DNA from: Pontibacter burrus
GTDB taxonomy: Bacteria > Bacteroidota > Bacteroidia > Cytophagales > Hymenobacteraceae
Direction: 5' to 3'
Length of the DNA stretch: 64,000 nt
Assembly: GCF_010686685.1 (NCBI RefSeq)
Contig: NZ_JAAGWD010000002.1
Span: forward strand, 1-64,000
Each line of letters begins with the position of its first letter. The first letter of the stretch is position 1. The notes under the pieces were generated by a model. It had not been told where the DNA came from. It was given only the letters and a program-made list of their open reading frames with translations, and made no database searches. Of this stretch, positions 1 through 8,088 are shown piece after piece. Both the position numbers and the translations under genes were made by a program.

Positions 1-1
1 C

Positions 2-121
2 CCCCACCCAGCAACAACAGCTGCCGAACCAAAGCCAGCGGAAGGGGATGGACTAAGAGCAGGAAAGCTTGCCGAGATCACTGTAAAGGGAGGACATGGG
101 ACACCTCCGCAGTGTTACTAG
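2..121 (+). CDS. possible C-terminal fragment of an unidentified protein (5' end outside window)
   Basis: One frame is open from the window edge to a TAG at 119-121 and would encode about 39 residues ending in GGHGTPPQCY. The stretch is clearly richer in G and C than the 500 bases after it, which is the main reason to think it is coding. No family is recognised. A second frame is open to about position 200, so the assignment is weak. Confidence 0.3.
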   Translation, partial: PHPATTAAEPKPAEGDGLRAGKLAEITVKGGHGTPPQCY

Positions 122-631
122 AAATTAAAGTAAGCATCAGTAACATCACCTACTGTAAATTATTTATACCTAAAATTATAGTACCATCTACTGCTTGATC
201 AAGAAAAGGCTTTACTATAGCTAGATTAAGGCTTGACTCTTGGTACATTTAGTTTATTCTTCAAAAGTTCTTTCTAAACCTTATTATTCACTTGATGTGT
301 GAAGTTTGCTACGTGCTCATTATAATTTTCTACATCATCTATTATAAACTCTGAATTTCTAATTTGGTATGTCCCATATCTAACTTATTGCTTTGGATTC
401 TAGAGCTATTTTATTTCGAACTATAGATCATATCCACCTAGCCCCATTTTCACCTTAGCTTTAAGCTATAGATGCTTTTAAAATCTACTTTTTTGTATGC
501 CTTTTAGCGCGCTATAGTTTGTAGGATGTTCTGACACATTTATAGCAGGTAACATCATTTTTGGATGAGTGTGCGTAATAGGTTGAATACTTTGCCGTTG
601 TTTATTTGGCTATTCCTTTCTAACTTGTTGT
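122..631. other. AT-rich intergenic gap
   Basis: About 510 bases with no convincing reading frame and visibly lower G+C than the flanking genes. It contains four CTATAG palindromes (near 206, 421, 466 and 521) and a TAGCGCGCTA palindrome near 506. No RNA gene, terminator or clear promoter was recognised. Confidence 0.5.
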
Positions 632-2626
632 ATGTCATTTCTGTACCCATCATTTTTGCTGGCGCTTCTGGCTACTGCTATACCTGTAATACTTCACCTT
701 GTGCAGTTACGCAGAGCTAAAAGAGTACAGTTCAGTAATGTACGGTTTATACAAGCCTCTCAGGAAGTGACTGCAAGCCAACGGAAGTTAAAGCAACTGC
801 TTATACTTTTGTGTCGTATTTTGTTTTTGATTTTTCTTGTGCTGGCTTTTGCTCAGCCTTTCATTCCTGGCAGTGTTACAAATCAGGCTTCAGATAATGA
901 AGTAACTATAATTGTAGATAATTCCTATAGTATGCAAAATCTTCATGCCGATCAGGATTTGTCCTTGTTAGCTTATACTATAGATAAAGCCCGATCTGTT
1001 ATAGGAATGTTCCCTCCGGCTACTGTTTACAATGTACTTGACAATAGCAGTTACACTAGTAATCGTTTTGCGTCGGCAGCAGACGCGGCAGATAATTTAA
1101 ATCACCTTGATTTTAAGGCGAGTTCATCGGGAAGTCTTCGTGGTGCTGGAGCCGGTCATTTTTTCTGGTTTTCAGATTTTCAGAAAAATCAGTTCAACCC
1201 CTCCGATATTAATACGCTTCCTGAGAAAGCGCAGCTTCATCTTATACCAATAGCATCTGCAGGCACATCGAATATCTTTATAGATACTGTATACCTGGAG
1301 GATGCTTTTGTAAGGAGCGGTTCAGAGAGCGTCCTGCATGCCCAGATATACAATTCGGGCAGAGAAGTTGCTGAAGATGTACCGGTTAAATTACTGATCA
1401 ATAGCCAGCAGGTTGCAGCCATGAGCCTTGACTTGCAACCACAGCAGGCTACCACAGCAACTATAAAGTTTAGAGTGGGGACAGGCGATCTTAATTTGGC
1501 AGCGTTAGTAGTAGAAGATTATCCTGTTGAGTTTGACAACACCTATTACTTTACACTTACTCCATCGCGTGGGGTAAGGATTGTAGAGATAGCGGACAAG
1601 GATGTTGTAGATTTAAAGGAACTGTATGAAAAAGAGCCCCTGTTCAAGTATACACGTTTCAATCCGGAGAATGTAGATTATGCATTAGTAGGTAATTCTG
1701 ATGTGTTGTTATTGAATGGTTTGCGTGAGTTTAATTCAGGGCTGGCAACTACTGCAACAAATTTTGTAAAGGATGGCGGTACGGTTATAGTTGTACCTGC
1801 TCCCGGCACTGAGATGAATGGCTATGATATTTTCTTTAATCAGGTAACTATAGCCGCCCGAACAGTGAATCCTGCTGCCAGCAACAAAACAGAGCTGTTA
1901 GCTCCTGCTTCAGATAATCCTTTCTTTAGTGGCATTTTTGCAACATATGATAAAAAAATGCAGATGCCGTCAGCAGCCAGAACTTTACAGTGGGCTAGGG
2001 CATCTGATGATATTTTGAAGTATAGAGGTAATAGCCCTTTTTTATCCAGGTTCGAGCGCGGTAAAGGCCAGGTATATCTTATGGCCGCACCATTGCAGGA
2101 AGATTACACAACACTGGTTAATCATGCGCTTTTGTTACCCCTGATGTATAAAATGGCAATTACGGGTTATAGGCAGGAGCATCCGCTGGCGTACACGTTA
2201 ACTACAGAAACGGTTCGGGTACCAGTAGCGCAAACCACAAAAGGAGAAGGAATTTATAAGCTGCAGAAAGACAGTGTAATTTATATTCCGGAGCAGCAGA
2301 TCAGAGGCGGCAGCCTGTATTTCACGATTCCGCCTGATATGAGTGAAGCAGGTATCTATAGTTTAACCTTGCAGGAAAAACCTGTTAGCTCTATTGCGTT
2401 TAACTATGATAACCGAGAGTCGTACCTCGAACAATATACTCCCGAAGAGCTCAGAAGTATGATAGGGAATGACCTGCCAAATGTGCATGTGTACGACTAT
2501 GGAGATGCCTTCTCGGTAAAGAATGAGTTCGAAAAAAAATATTTTGGAGTGAAGCTTTGGAAATATTGCCTAATATTGTGTCTGTTTTTCCTGATGGCCG
2601 AAATAGCCCTTATTAGATTTCTCTGA
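632..2626 (+). CDS. BatA-domain / VWA-like membrane protein
   Basis: A 664-residue protein that begins with the double-transmembrane BatA (aerotolerance regulator N-terminal) module: helices at about 5-24 and 55-78, with a basic loop between them. A VWA-like start follows, where VTIIVDNSYS puts a DxSxS metal-site motif at residues 96-100. The middle is periplasmic, and a last helix spans about 642-664. Family knowledge places such proteins with the Bat/MoxR machinery, but none of those partners is next to it here. The gene lies three bases before the dihydroorotase-like gene and probably shares its transcript. The membrane topology is well supported; the physiological role is not known. Confidence 0.85.
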   Translation: MSFLYPSFLLALLATAIPVILHLVQLRRAKRVQFSNVRFIQASQEVTASQRKLKQLLILLCRILFLIFLVLAFAQPFIPGSVTNQASDNEVTIIVDNSYSMQNLHADQDLSLLAYTIDKARSVIGMFPPATVYNVLDNSSYTSNRFASAADAADNLNHLDFKASSSGSLRGAGAGHFFWFSDFQKNQFNPSDINTLPEKAQLHLIPIASAGTSNIFIDTVYLEDAFVRSGSESVLHAQIYNSGREVAEDVPVKLLINSQQVAAMSLDLQPQQATTATIKFRVGTGDLNLAALVVEDYPVEFDNTYYFTLTPSRGVRIVEIADKDVVDLKELYEKEPLFKYTRFNPENVDYALVGNSDVLLLNGLREFNSGLATTATNFVKDGGTVIVVPAPGTEMNGYDIFFNQVTIAARTVNPAASNKTELLAPASDNPFFSGIFATYDKKMQMPSAARTLQWARASDDILKYRGNSPFLSRFERGKGQVYLMAAPLQEDYTTLVNHALLLPLMYKMAITGYRQEHPLAYTLTTETVRVPVAQTTKGEGIYKLQKDSVIYIPEQQIRGGSLYFTIPPDMSEAGIYSLTLQEKPVSSIAFNYDNRESYLEQYTPEELRSMIGNDLPNVHVYDYGDAFSVKNEFEKKYFGVKLWKYCLILCLFFLMAEIALIRFL

Positions 2627-2629
2627 CAC

Positions 2630-3904
2630 ATGAACGTTTTCCTGAGAGCCGCTACCATCTACCACCCAACATCTGAATATCATCTGCAGAAGCAGAACAT
2701 CCTAATTGAGGAAGGCAGAATTTCATACATAGGTACTGATGAAAAAGAAGCCGACACAACTATAGAAGCCGACGATTTGTGGGTTTCAGCAGGTTGGCTC
2801 GATCTATTTGCTCTTGGTGGCGAGCCAGGCCTGGAGCACAAAGAAGATCTGCAAAGCTTAGCAGCCGCAGCCGCAGCAGGTGGATTCACTGAAATCGTTT
2901 GCCTGCCAAATTTAGATCCTGTAGTTCAAACAAAAAGTGCTGTAAACTATATCAGGAGCAGATCGCAACAACTCCCGGTAACCATACATCCTGCCGGGGC
3001 TATTACTACCGACACGGAAGGTAAGGAGCTGACCGAGATGATTGACCTGGAACATGCTGGTGCCGTTGCGTTTACCGATGGAATTCATCCGGTTCAGGGA
3101 GCGGAAGTGATGGTAAAAGCATTACAATACCTGCAATTGTTCGACGGGTTGTTGATGAACCGGGCTGAAAATACAAGGCTTACCGCTTTCGGGCAGATGC
3201 ATGAAGGCATAGCCAGCACTATGTTGGGCATGAAGGGAATACCTGCCTTAGCTGAAGAAACTATAGTTGCCCGTGATCTGCAGCTGCTTGCTTATACAGG
3301 CGGCAAACTGCATTTCTCGCTGGTTTCTACAAAAGCTGCCATCGAAAGCATACGCAAAGCTAAAGCCGATGGCCTGCAGGTAACCTGCGATGTTGCCAGT
3401 TACCAGGCCGCTTTCACTGACGAAACGATTGCTCCTTTCGATACCAACTATAAAGTTAACCCACCTTTCCGCAGTGCTGCCGATGCCGATGCCATAAAGC
3501 AGGGCTTAGCTGATGGAACGATAGATGCGATCGTGTCCGGACATCAGCCGCACGACACCGAATCTAAGAAACTGGAATTTGACCTGGCCGAGTTTGGCAT
3601 CATTAACCTGGAAACAGCATTTGCAGTAGCCAACCAGACGCTTACAGATGTGGTGCCATTAGAGACTCTTCTCGAAAAGCTAACTATAGCCCCGCGCAGA
3701 ATTCTGCAATTGCCACAACCAGAGCTAACTATAGGCAAGGAAGCCAACCTTACTATTTTTGATCCGAAGCAAACCTGGATATATGAGGAGAGCACTTCGC
3801 GCTCTAAAGGTGTGAACAGTCCGTTCTTTGGGAAAGAGCTAACCGGCAAAGTGATCGGAATAATTCACAAGGGACAGCTAGTGTTACATCAATCAATTTC
3901 ATAA
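2630..3904 (+). CDS. dihydroorotase-like amidohydrolase, probably catalytically inactive
   Basis: The 424-residue length and overall pattern match class I dihydroorotase (EPG after strand 1, CLPN, a PHDT-like late motif, C-terminal urease-type beta domain). The active-site residues are degenerate. The DxHxHxREPG motif reads DLFALGGEPG at 58-67, so both zinc histidines are Phe60 and Leu62 and the substrate arginine is Gly64. The CEVTPHH-type motif reads CDVASYQ (253-259), and the catalytic Asp of TDHAPH is Gly304 in SGHQPH. Family knowledge: inactive PyrC' subunits occur as structural partners of aspartate transcarbamoylase in Pseudomonas. A scaffold role here is inference. ATG follows three bases after the preceding stop. 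Confidence 0.85.
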   Translation: MNVFLRAATIYHPTSEYHLQKQNILIEEGRISYIGTDEKEADTTIEADDLWVSAGWLDLFALGGEPGLEHKEDLQSLAAAAAAGGFTEIVCLPNLDPVVQTKSAVNYIRSRSQQLPVTIHPAGAITTDTEGKELTEMIDLEHAGAVAFTDGIHPVQGAEVMVKALQYLQLFDGLLMNRAENTRLTAFGQMHEGIASTMLGMKGIPALAEETIVARDLQLLAYTGGKLHFSLVSTKAAIESIRKAKADGLQVTCDVASYQAAFTDETIAPFDTNYKVNPPFRSAADADAIKQGLADGTIDAIVSGHQPHDTESKKLEFDLAEFGIINLETAFAVANQTLTDVVPLETLLEKLTIAPRRILQLPQPELTIGKEANLTIFDPKQTWIYEESTSRSKGVNSPFFGKELTGKVIGIIHKGQLVLHQSIS

Positions 3905-3970
3905 ATTTATACCTATATTCAATTTCAGAATAGCTCAGATAAATAACGAGCTATCGTACATCCATTATTC

Positions 3971-4480
3971 ATGTTTAATCAGGCAATTACAAGAGTGGGC
4001 ATACGCTACGGCGTAACAGGCGGGTTAGTATGCTTTGCTATTATGTTGCTGCTATACCTGTTGGGGCTAAACCCCTTCGGAGACTATGGCCGCTATAGTT
4101 TCATTCCTATTCCTTTTGCTATCTTCTGGGGCATCAGGTACTATAAAAAGTTTATCGATACCGAGCTTGGCTTTGCACGCGGTATGCGCGTAGGCTTATC
4201 GGTTACATTCTATACAGCGCTATCGGCCTCTATGCTGGTGTTTATATTGGCCTATTTTGCTGGCCCGGAACTGATTCAGCAACATGTGAATGAAATGAAG
4301 GCACTTCTGGAGCAAACCCGTGAGGAGCAGATAAAGATTTTAGGTGAGCGCATGTATGAGCAGGGCTACGAAGCATTGGATTCTATAACGCCATCGATGC
4401 TGGCAGCAGATGATTTTGTGAAGCGGTTTTTTGGAGGGTTAATATTTGCGCTGGTGGCAGCCGTATTTTATCGTAAGTAA
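3971..4480 (+). CDS. DUF4199 domain membrane protein (first copy)
   Basis: A 169-residue protein with four hydrophobic segments (about 14-36, 43-57, 76-97 and 147-166) and a charged stretch between the third and fourth. This is the DUF4199 layout common in Bacteroidota. It starts a compact run with a second DUF4199 gene 23 bases downstream and two glycosyltransferases after that. No catalytic motif is visible. A helper role for envelope glycan assembly is only inferred from the neighbours. Confidence 0.8.
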   Translation: MFNQAITRVGIRYGVTGGLVCFAIMLLLYLLGLNPFGDYGRYSFIPIPFAIFWGIRYYKKFIDTELGFARGMRVGLSVTFYTALSASMLVFILAYFAGPELIQQHVNEMKALLEQTREEQIKILGERMYEQGYEALDSITPSMLAADDFVKRFFGGLIFALVAAVFYRK

Positions 4481-4503
4481 CACAAACCTTAACAACTATA
4501 ACC

Positions 4504-5022
4504 ATGACCGAAACACAACCTTCCGTTACATCATCCGCAATAAAGTATGGCCTGATCTCAGCCCTGATCGGTATAGTTTATATGCTAATACTTTATGTAA
4601 CAGATAAAGGTGATAACATTGCCCTGAGCTCTGTCATTTATATAATCATCATTCTGGGCATTTACCTGGGCATGAAGGAATACAAGAGTATAAACAATGG
4701 CTACATGTCGTATGGGCAGGGCTTAGGAATCGGATCTATAGTTTCAGTTGTATTTGGCTTGCTGTTAGGAGCCGCTACCTGGGTTTATACCACCTTTATT
4801 GATTCAGGCTATACGCAGCGTGTATTAGAAAGACAGCGTGAGAAGTTTCTGGACAGTGGCATGACAGATGAGCAGATAGACCGTATTATGGCCTCGGCTG
4901 AAGCTGCCCAAGGACCATTAATGGCAATTTTAGGATCTGCATTACTCTATTTAATAGTAGGTTTTCTATTATCTTTGATCATCTCTGCCATAGTAAAGAA
5001 TAACAGGCCGGAGTTTGAATAA
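4504..5022 (+). CDS. DUF4199 domain membrane protein (second copy)
   Basis: A 172-residue relative of the preceding gene with the same four-helix plan, including a polar segment rich in Arg, Glu and Gln before the last helix. The two proteins are distant paralogues rather than a recent duplication: layout is shared but few residues are identical. It ends three bases before the GT2 gene, so translational coupling is likely. Function unknown. Confidence 0.8.
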   Translation: MTETQPSVTSSAIKYGLISALIGIVYMLILYVTDKGDNIALSSVIYIIIILGIYLGMKEYKSINNGYMSYGQGLGIGSIVSVVFGLLLGAATWVYTTFIDSGYTQRVLERQREKFLDSGMTDEQIDRIMASAEAAQGPLMAILGSALLYLIVGFLLSLIISAIVKNNRPEFE

Positions 5023-5025
5023 AAG

Positions 5026-6000
5026 ATGCAATACCCATATGATATTTCGGTAGTAGTTCCGCTCTTTAACGAGGAAGAATCGCTGCCAGAACTCGTGCGC
5101 TGGATCCGACGTGTGATGCATGCGCACGAGTTTTCTTATGAAATTATACTTGTTGATGACGGCAGCACAGACCGCTCCTGGGAAGTGATTCAGGATTTGA
5201 GCGCTGAAGACAACACCATTAAAGGCATCAGCTTTAACCGCAACTATGGCAAGTCGGCAGCGCTGCACATGGGCTTTCAGCGTTGCGCCGGCGAAGTGGT
5301 TATCACCATGGATGCCGACCTGCAGGACAGCCCGGATGAAATTCCAGCCCTGTACGACATGATCAAACACCAGAAATACGACCTTGTGAGCGGCTGGAAG
5401 CAAAAGCGCTTTGACCCGCTGAGCAAAACCATTCCTACCAAGCTTTTTAATGCAGCCACGCGCAAATTGTCGGGCATCAAGCTTCACGATTTTAACTGTG
5501 GTCTGAAAGCCTACCGTCAGCTGGTAGTGAAGACCATTGAAGTGCACGGCGAAATGCACCGCTATATACCTGTTATTGCTAAATGGAACGGCTTTACCCG
5601 AATTGGTGAGAAAGTAGTTAAGCACCAGGAGCGGAAGTATGGCACCACCAAATTTGGCCTGGAGCGCTTTGTATACGGTTTCCTGGATCTGCTTTCGATT
5701 ACCTTTGTAAGCCGCTTTAAAAAGCGCCCGATGCACTTTTTTGGTACCCTGGGTACTTTAATGTTTACGGCGGGTTTAGGCATCACTATCTGGCTGATTG
5801 TGCAAAAGCTGTTCAGGTTATATTCTGATGGCCGTGTACGCGATATTGTAGACCAACCCTTATTCTTCCTCGCACTGGTAACTGTTATATTGGGTGTGCA
5901 GCTTTTTCTGGCGGGTTTCCTGGCCGAAATGATCTCCATGACATCCAGTAGAAAGAATGAGTACCTGGTGCGCGACCATATAGGAGCGGTTAAAGCGTAA
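5026..6000 (+). CDS. GT2 glycosyltransferase of the polyprenyl-phosphate type
   Basis: A 324-residue family 2 glycosyltransferase. The GT-A nucleotide-sugar site is visible as DDGSTD (44-49) and DADLQD (96-101). Two C-terminal transmembrane helices (about 238-260 and 278-305) resemble DPM1/GtrB enzymes, which load a sugar from a nucleotide donor onto a polyprenyl phosphate at the cytoplasmic face. The donor sugar cannot be read from the sequence. The last base of the stop codon is the first base of the next ATG, so the two glycosyltransferases are probably translated together. Confidence 0.88.
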   Translation: MQYPYDISVVVPLFNEEESLPELVRWIRRVMHAHEFSYEIILVDDGSTDRSWEVIQDLSAEDNTIKGISFNRNYGKSAALHMGFQRCAGEVVITMDADLQDSPDEIPALYDMIKHQKYDLVSGWKQKRFDPLSKTIPTKLFNAATRKLSGIKLHDFNCGLKAYRQLVVKTIEVHGEMHRYIPVIAKWNGFTRIGEKVVKHQERKYGTTKFGLERFVYGFLDLLSITFVSRFKKRPMHFFGTLGTLMFTAGLGITIWLIVQKLFRLYSDGRVRDIVDQPLFFLALVTVILGVQLFLAGFLAEMISMTSSRKNEYLVRDHIGAVKA

Positions 6001-7142
6001 TGTCGCGCCGTGTAGTTATAGTTGGCCCGGCACATCCGCTGCGCGGAGGAGGCATGGCTACGTTTAATGAGCGGCTGGCACAGGCATTTCAGGAGAACGG
6101 CGATGATGTGGAGATCGTAACGTTCAGTTTGCAGTATCCATCATTCCTTTTTCCGGGCAAAAGCCAGTATTCTGATGAACCGGCTCCAGAGGGCCTCCGC
6201 ATCAAAGTACTGATCAACTCTATCAACCCAATCAGCTGGCTAAGAGCCGGCAACTATATCCGCAGGCAAAAACCGGATCTGGTTATTTTCAGGTACTGGC
6301 TTCCGTTTATGGGGCCTGCCTTAGGAACTATAGCCCGCATTATCCGGAAAAACAACTATAGCCGCATACTGGCTATAACCGATAATGTGGTGCCGCACGA
6401 GAAGCGCCCCGGCGATGTGCCCTTTACAAAATACTTTCTGCGCGCCTGCCACGGTTTTATTACCATGTCCCGGTCAGTGCAGCAGGATTTGCAACACTTT
6501 GAGCCGGACAAGCCCAATCTGTACTTACCGCATCCGCTTTACGACAACTTCGGAACTATAGAATCCAAAGCGGAAGCCTGTGCAGCCCTGGGACTCGATC
6601 CAGACTATAACTACCTGCTGTTTTTCGGCTTCATCAGGGCATATAAAGGGTTGGATTTGCTCCTGCAGGCGATGGCTGATGCGCGGATAAAATCTGAAAG
6701 AAACTTAAAGCTTATAGTTGCCGGCGAGTTTTACGAAGATGCTGCGCCATACCAAAAACTGATACAGGAACTGCAGCTGCAGGAGCAGTTAATTCTCCGT
6801 ACCGATTTTATACCTAATGCTGCAGTACGCCACTACTTCTGCGCTGCCGACCTTATTGTGCAGCCCTATAAGCACGCCACACAAAGCGGCGTAACACAGG
6901 TTGCTTATCATTTTAACAAGCCGATGGTGGTAACAAATGTAGGTGGTCTGGCTGAGCTGGTGCCCGACGGAGAGGTGGGTTTTGTAGTTCCTCCTCAACC
7001 TCAAACTATAGTTGATGCCATTGTTAACTTTTATAGTATGGGTAAAGCACCACAGTTTGAACAAAATATTCAGGAGTATAAAAAGCGCTTTAGTTGGTCT
7101 GGTTTTACAGAACAGATCTATAATTTGGCAGAAAAGAAGTAA
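6000..7142 (+). CDS. GT4-type glycosyltransferase
   Basis: A 380-residue GT-B fold enzyme. The N-terminal acceptor domain begins with VVIVGPAHPLRGGGMATFNE, carrying the glycine-rich loop of the family. The C-terminal donor domain contains FFGFIRAYKGLD and the VGGLAELVPDGEVG signature that contacts the nucleotide sugar. No membrane helix is seen, so it is cytoplasmic or peripheral. It overlaps the GT2 gene by one base and closes the DUF4199-GT cluster. The product is likely a cell-surface glycan or glycolipid, but the sugar is unknown. Confidence 0.88.
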   Translation: MSRRVVIVGPAHPLRGGGMATFNERLAQAFQENGDDVEIVTFSLQYPSFLFPGKSQYSDEPAPEGLRIKVLINSINPISWLRAGNYIRRQKPDLVIFRYWLPFMGPALGTIARIIRKNNYSRILAITDNVVPHEKRPGDVPFTKYFLRACHGFITMSRSVQQDLQHFEPDKPNLYLPHPLYDNFGTIESKAEACAALGLDPDYNYLLFFGFIRAYKGLDLLLQAMADARIKSERNLKLIVAGEFYEDAAPYQKLIQELQLQEQLILRTDFIPNAAVRHYFCAADLIVQPYKHATQSGVTQVAYHFNKPMVVTNVGGLAELVPDGEVGFVVPPQPQTIVDAIVNFYSMGKAPQFEQNIQEYKKRFSWSGFTEQIYNLAEKK

Positions 7143-7298
7143 TATTTTTTTCTGTCAGTACATCTTTCTAAGTTAAGAGGCTGTTTTTCTAATGCTGAAG
7201 TGTAGGTAGATGTAAATTTTATACTACAATGAGTTGATATAATACTCAAAAAGCCTATATTTATACTTTATAATATTAATGCCACCTTTTAGCCATTT

Positions 7299-8030
7299 AT
7301 GTTAAAGTATTCCCTGCCTATTGGTGCTATAGTAGTATTAAGTTTTCTGCCAACTATACTTAAAGCCCAATCAAAACAAACTGATGTAGATTTTCTACAA
7401 CAATCAACCGCCAGTGCTATAAAGTCTTACCACGATCTGGTGAGTGTGCAGAAGCATTTATACACAGGTACAGAGTATGCTGTAGTTAAAAAGAACTACG
7501 TAAAAGGTCACCAATTCTTCCTGGACGAATTACCCCAACAAGGCAGTATTCTGTACGATGGTGCATGGTTTGAGAATGTGCCCCTGCAATTTGATTTAGC
7601 GATGGACGAAGTAGTTGCTATACAGGGCGGGAATATGTACAAAGTAAAGCTGGTTAAGCAGAAGATAAAGGCATTTAATATAGGAGGGTACGCTTTTACA
7701 CATATCAAGCACGACAGCACAGGCACTATAGCACCTGGCTTTTATAATGTGCTGTTTGATGGAAAAGCCAGTTTCCTGGCCAAACGCGCCAAAGTGCTTC
7801 AGGAGAAAGCCACTACTACAGGAATGGAAGGCGAATACCGGTTTATTGATAAATATTATATCTACAAAGACGGCGCTTATCACCAGGTAAAGAGTAAGGG
7901 ATCTGTACTTCGGGTTTTCCGCGAAGATAAAAAGCAGTTGAGCAAATTCCTGCGCGATAACAACATCAAATTCAGTGGAAACCGCGAGGATGCCATCCTA
8001 AGTATTGTGCAGCACTACGAGTCGCTCTAA
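7299..8030 (+). CDS. secreted protein of unknown function
   Basis: A 243-residue protein with a signal peptide at 1-24 ending near LKAQS. The body is mixed beta with many Lys and Tyr and no catalytic motif that I recognise. The C-terminal stretch DNNIKFSGNREDAILSIVQH looks helical. It is followed after 58 bases by the STN-TonB receptor and may be expressed with it. Whether it belongs to that system is inference. Confidence 0.7.
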   Translation: MLKYSLPIGAIVVLSFLPTILKAQSKQTDVDFLQQSTASAIKSYHDLVSVQKHLYTGTEYAVVKKNYVKGHQFFLDELPQQGSILYDGAWFENVPLQFDLAMDEVVAIQGGNMYKVKLVKQKIKAFNIGGYAFTHIKHDSTGTIAPGFYNVLFDGKASFLAKRAKVLQEKATTTGMEGEYRFIDKYYIYKDGAYHQVKSKGSVLRVFREDKKQLSKFLRDNNIKFSGNREDAILSIVQHYESL

Positions 8031-8088
8031 TACTAATCCTACATTAATCCCTCATCGCTTTTTTCATAAACAGTTGCCAGAGTAACCC

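Noticed and set aside
4969..5736. Long minus-strand frame opposite the GT2 gene
   Set aside because: It is a shadow of a strongly supported glycosyltransferase gene, and its translation has no recognisable domain.
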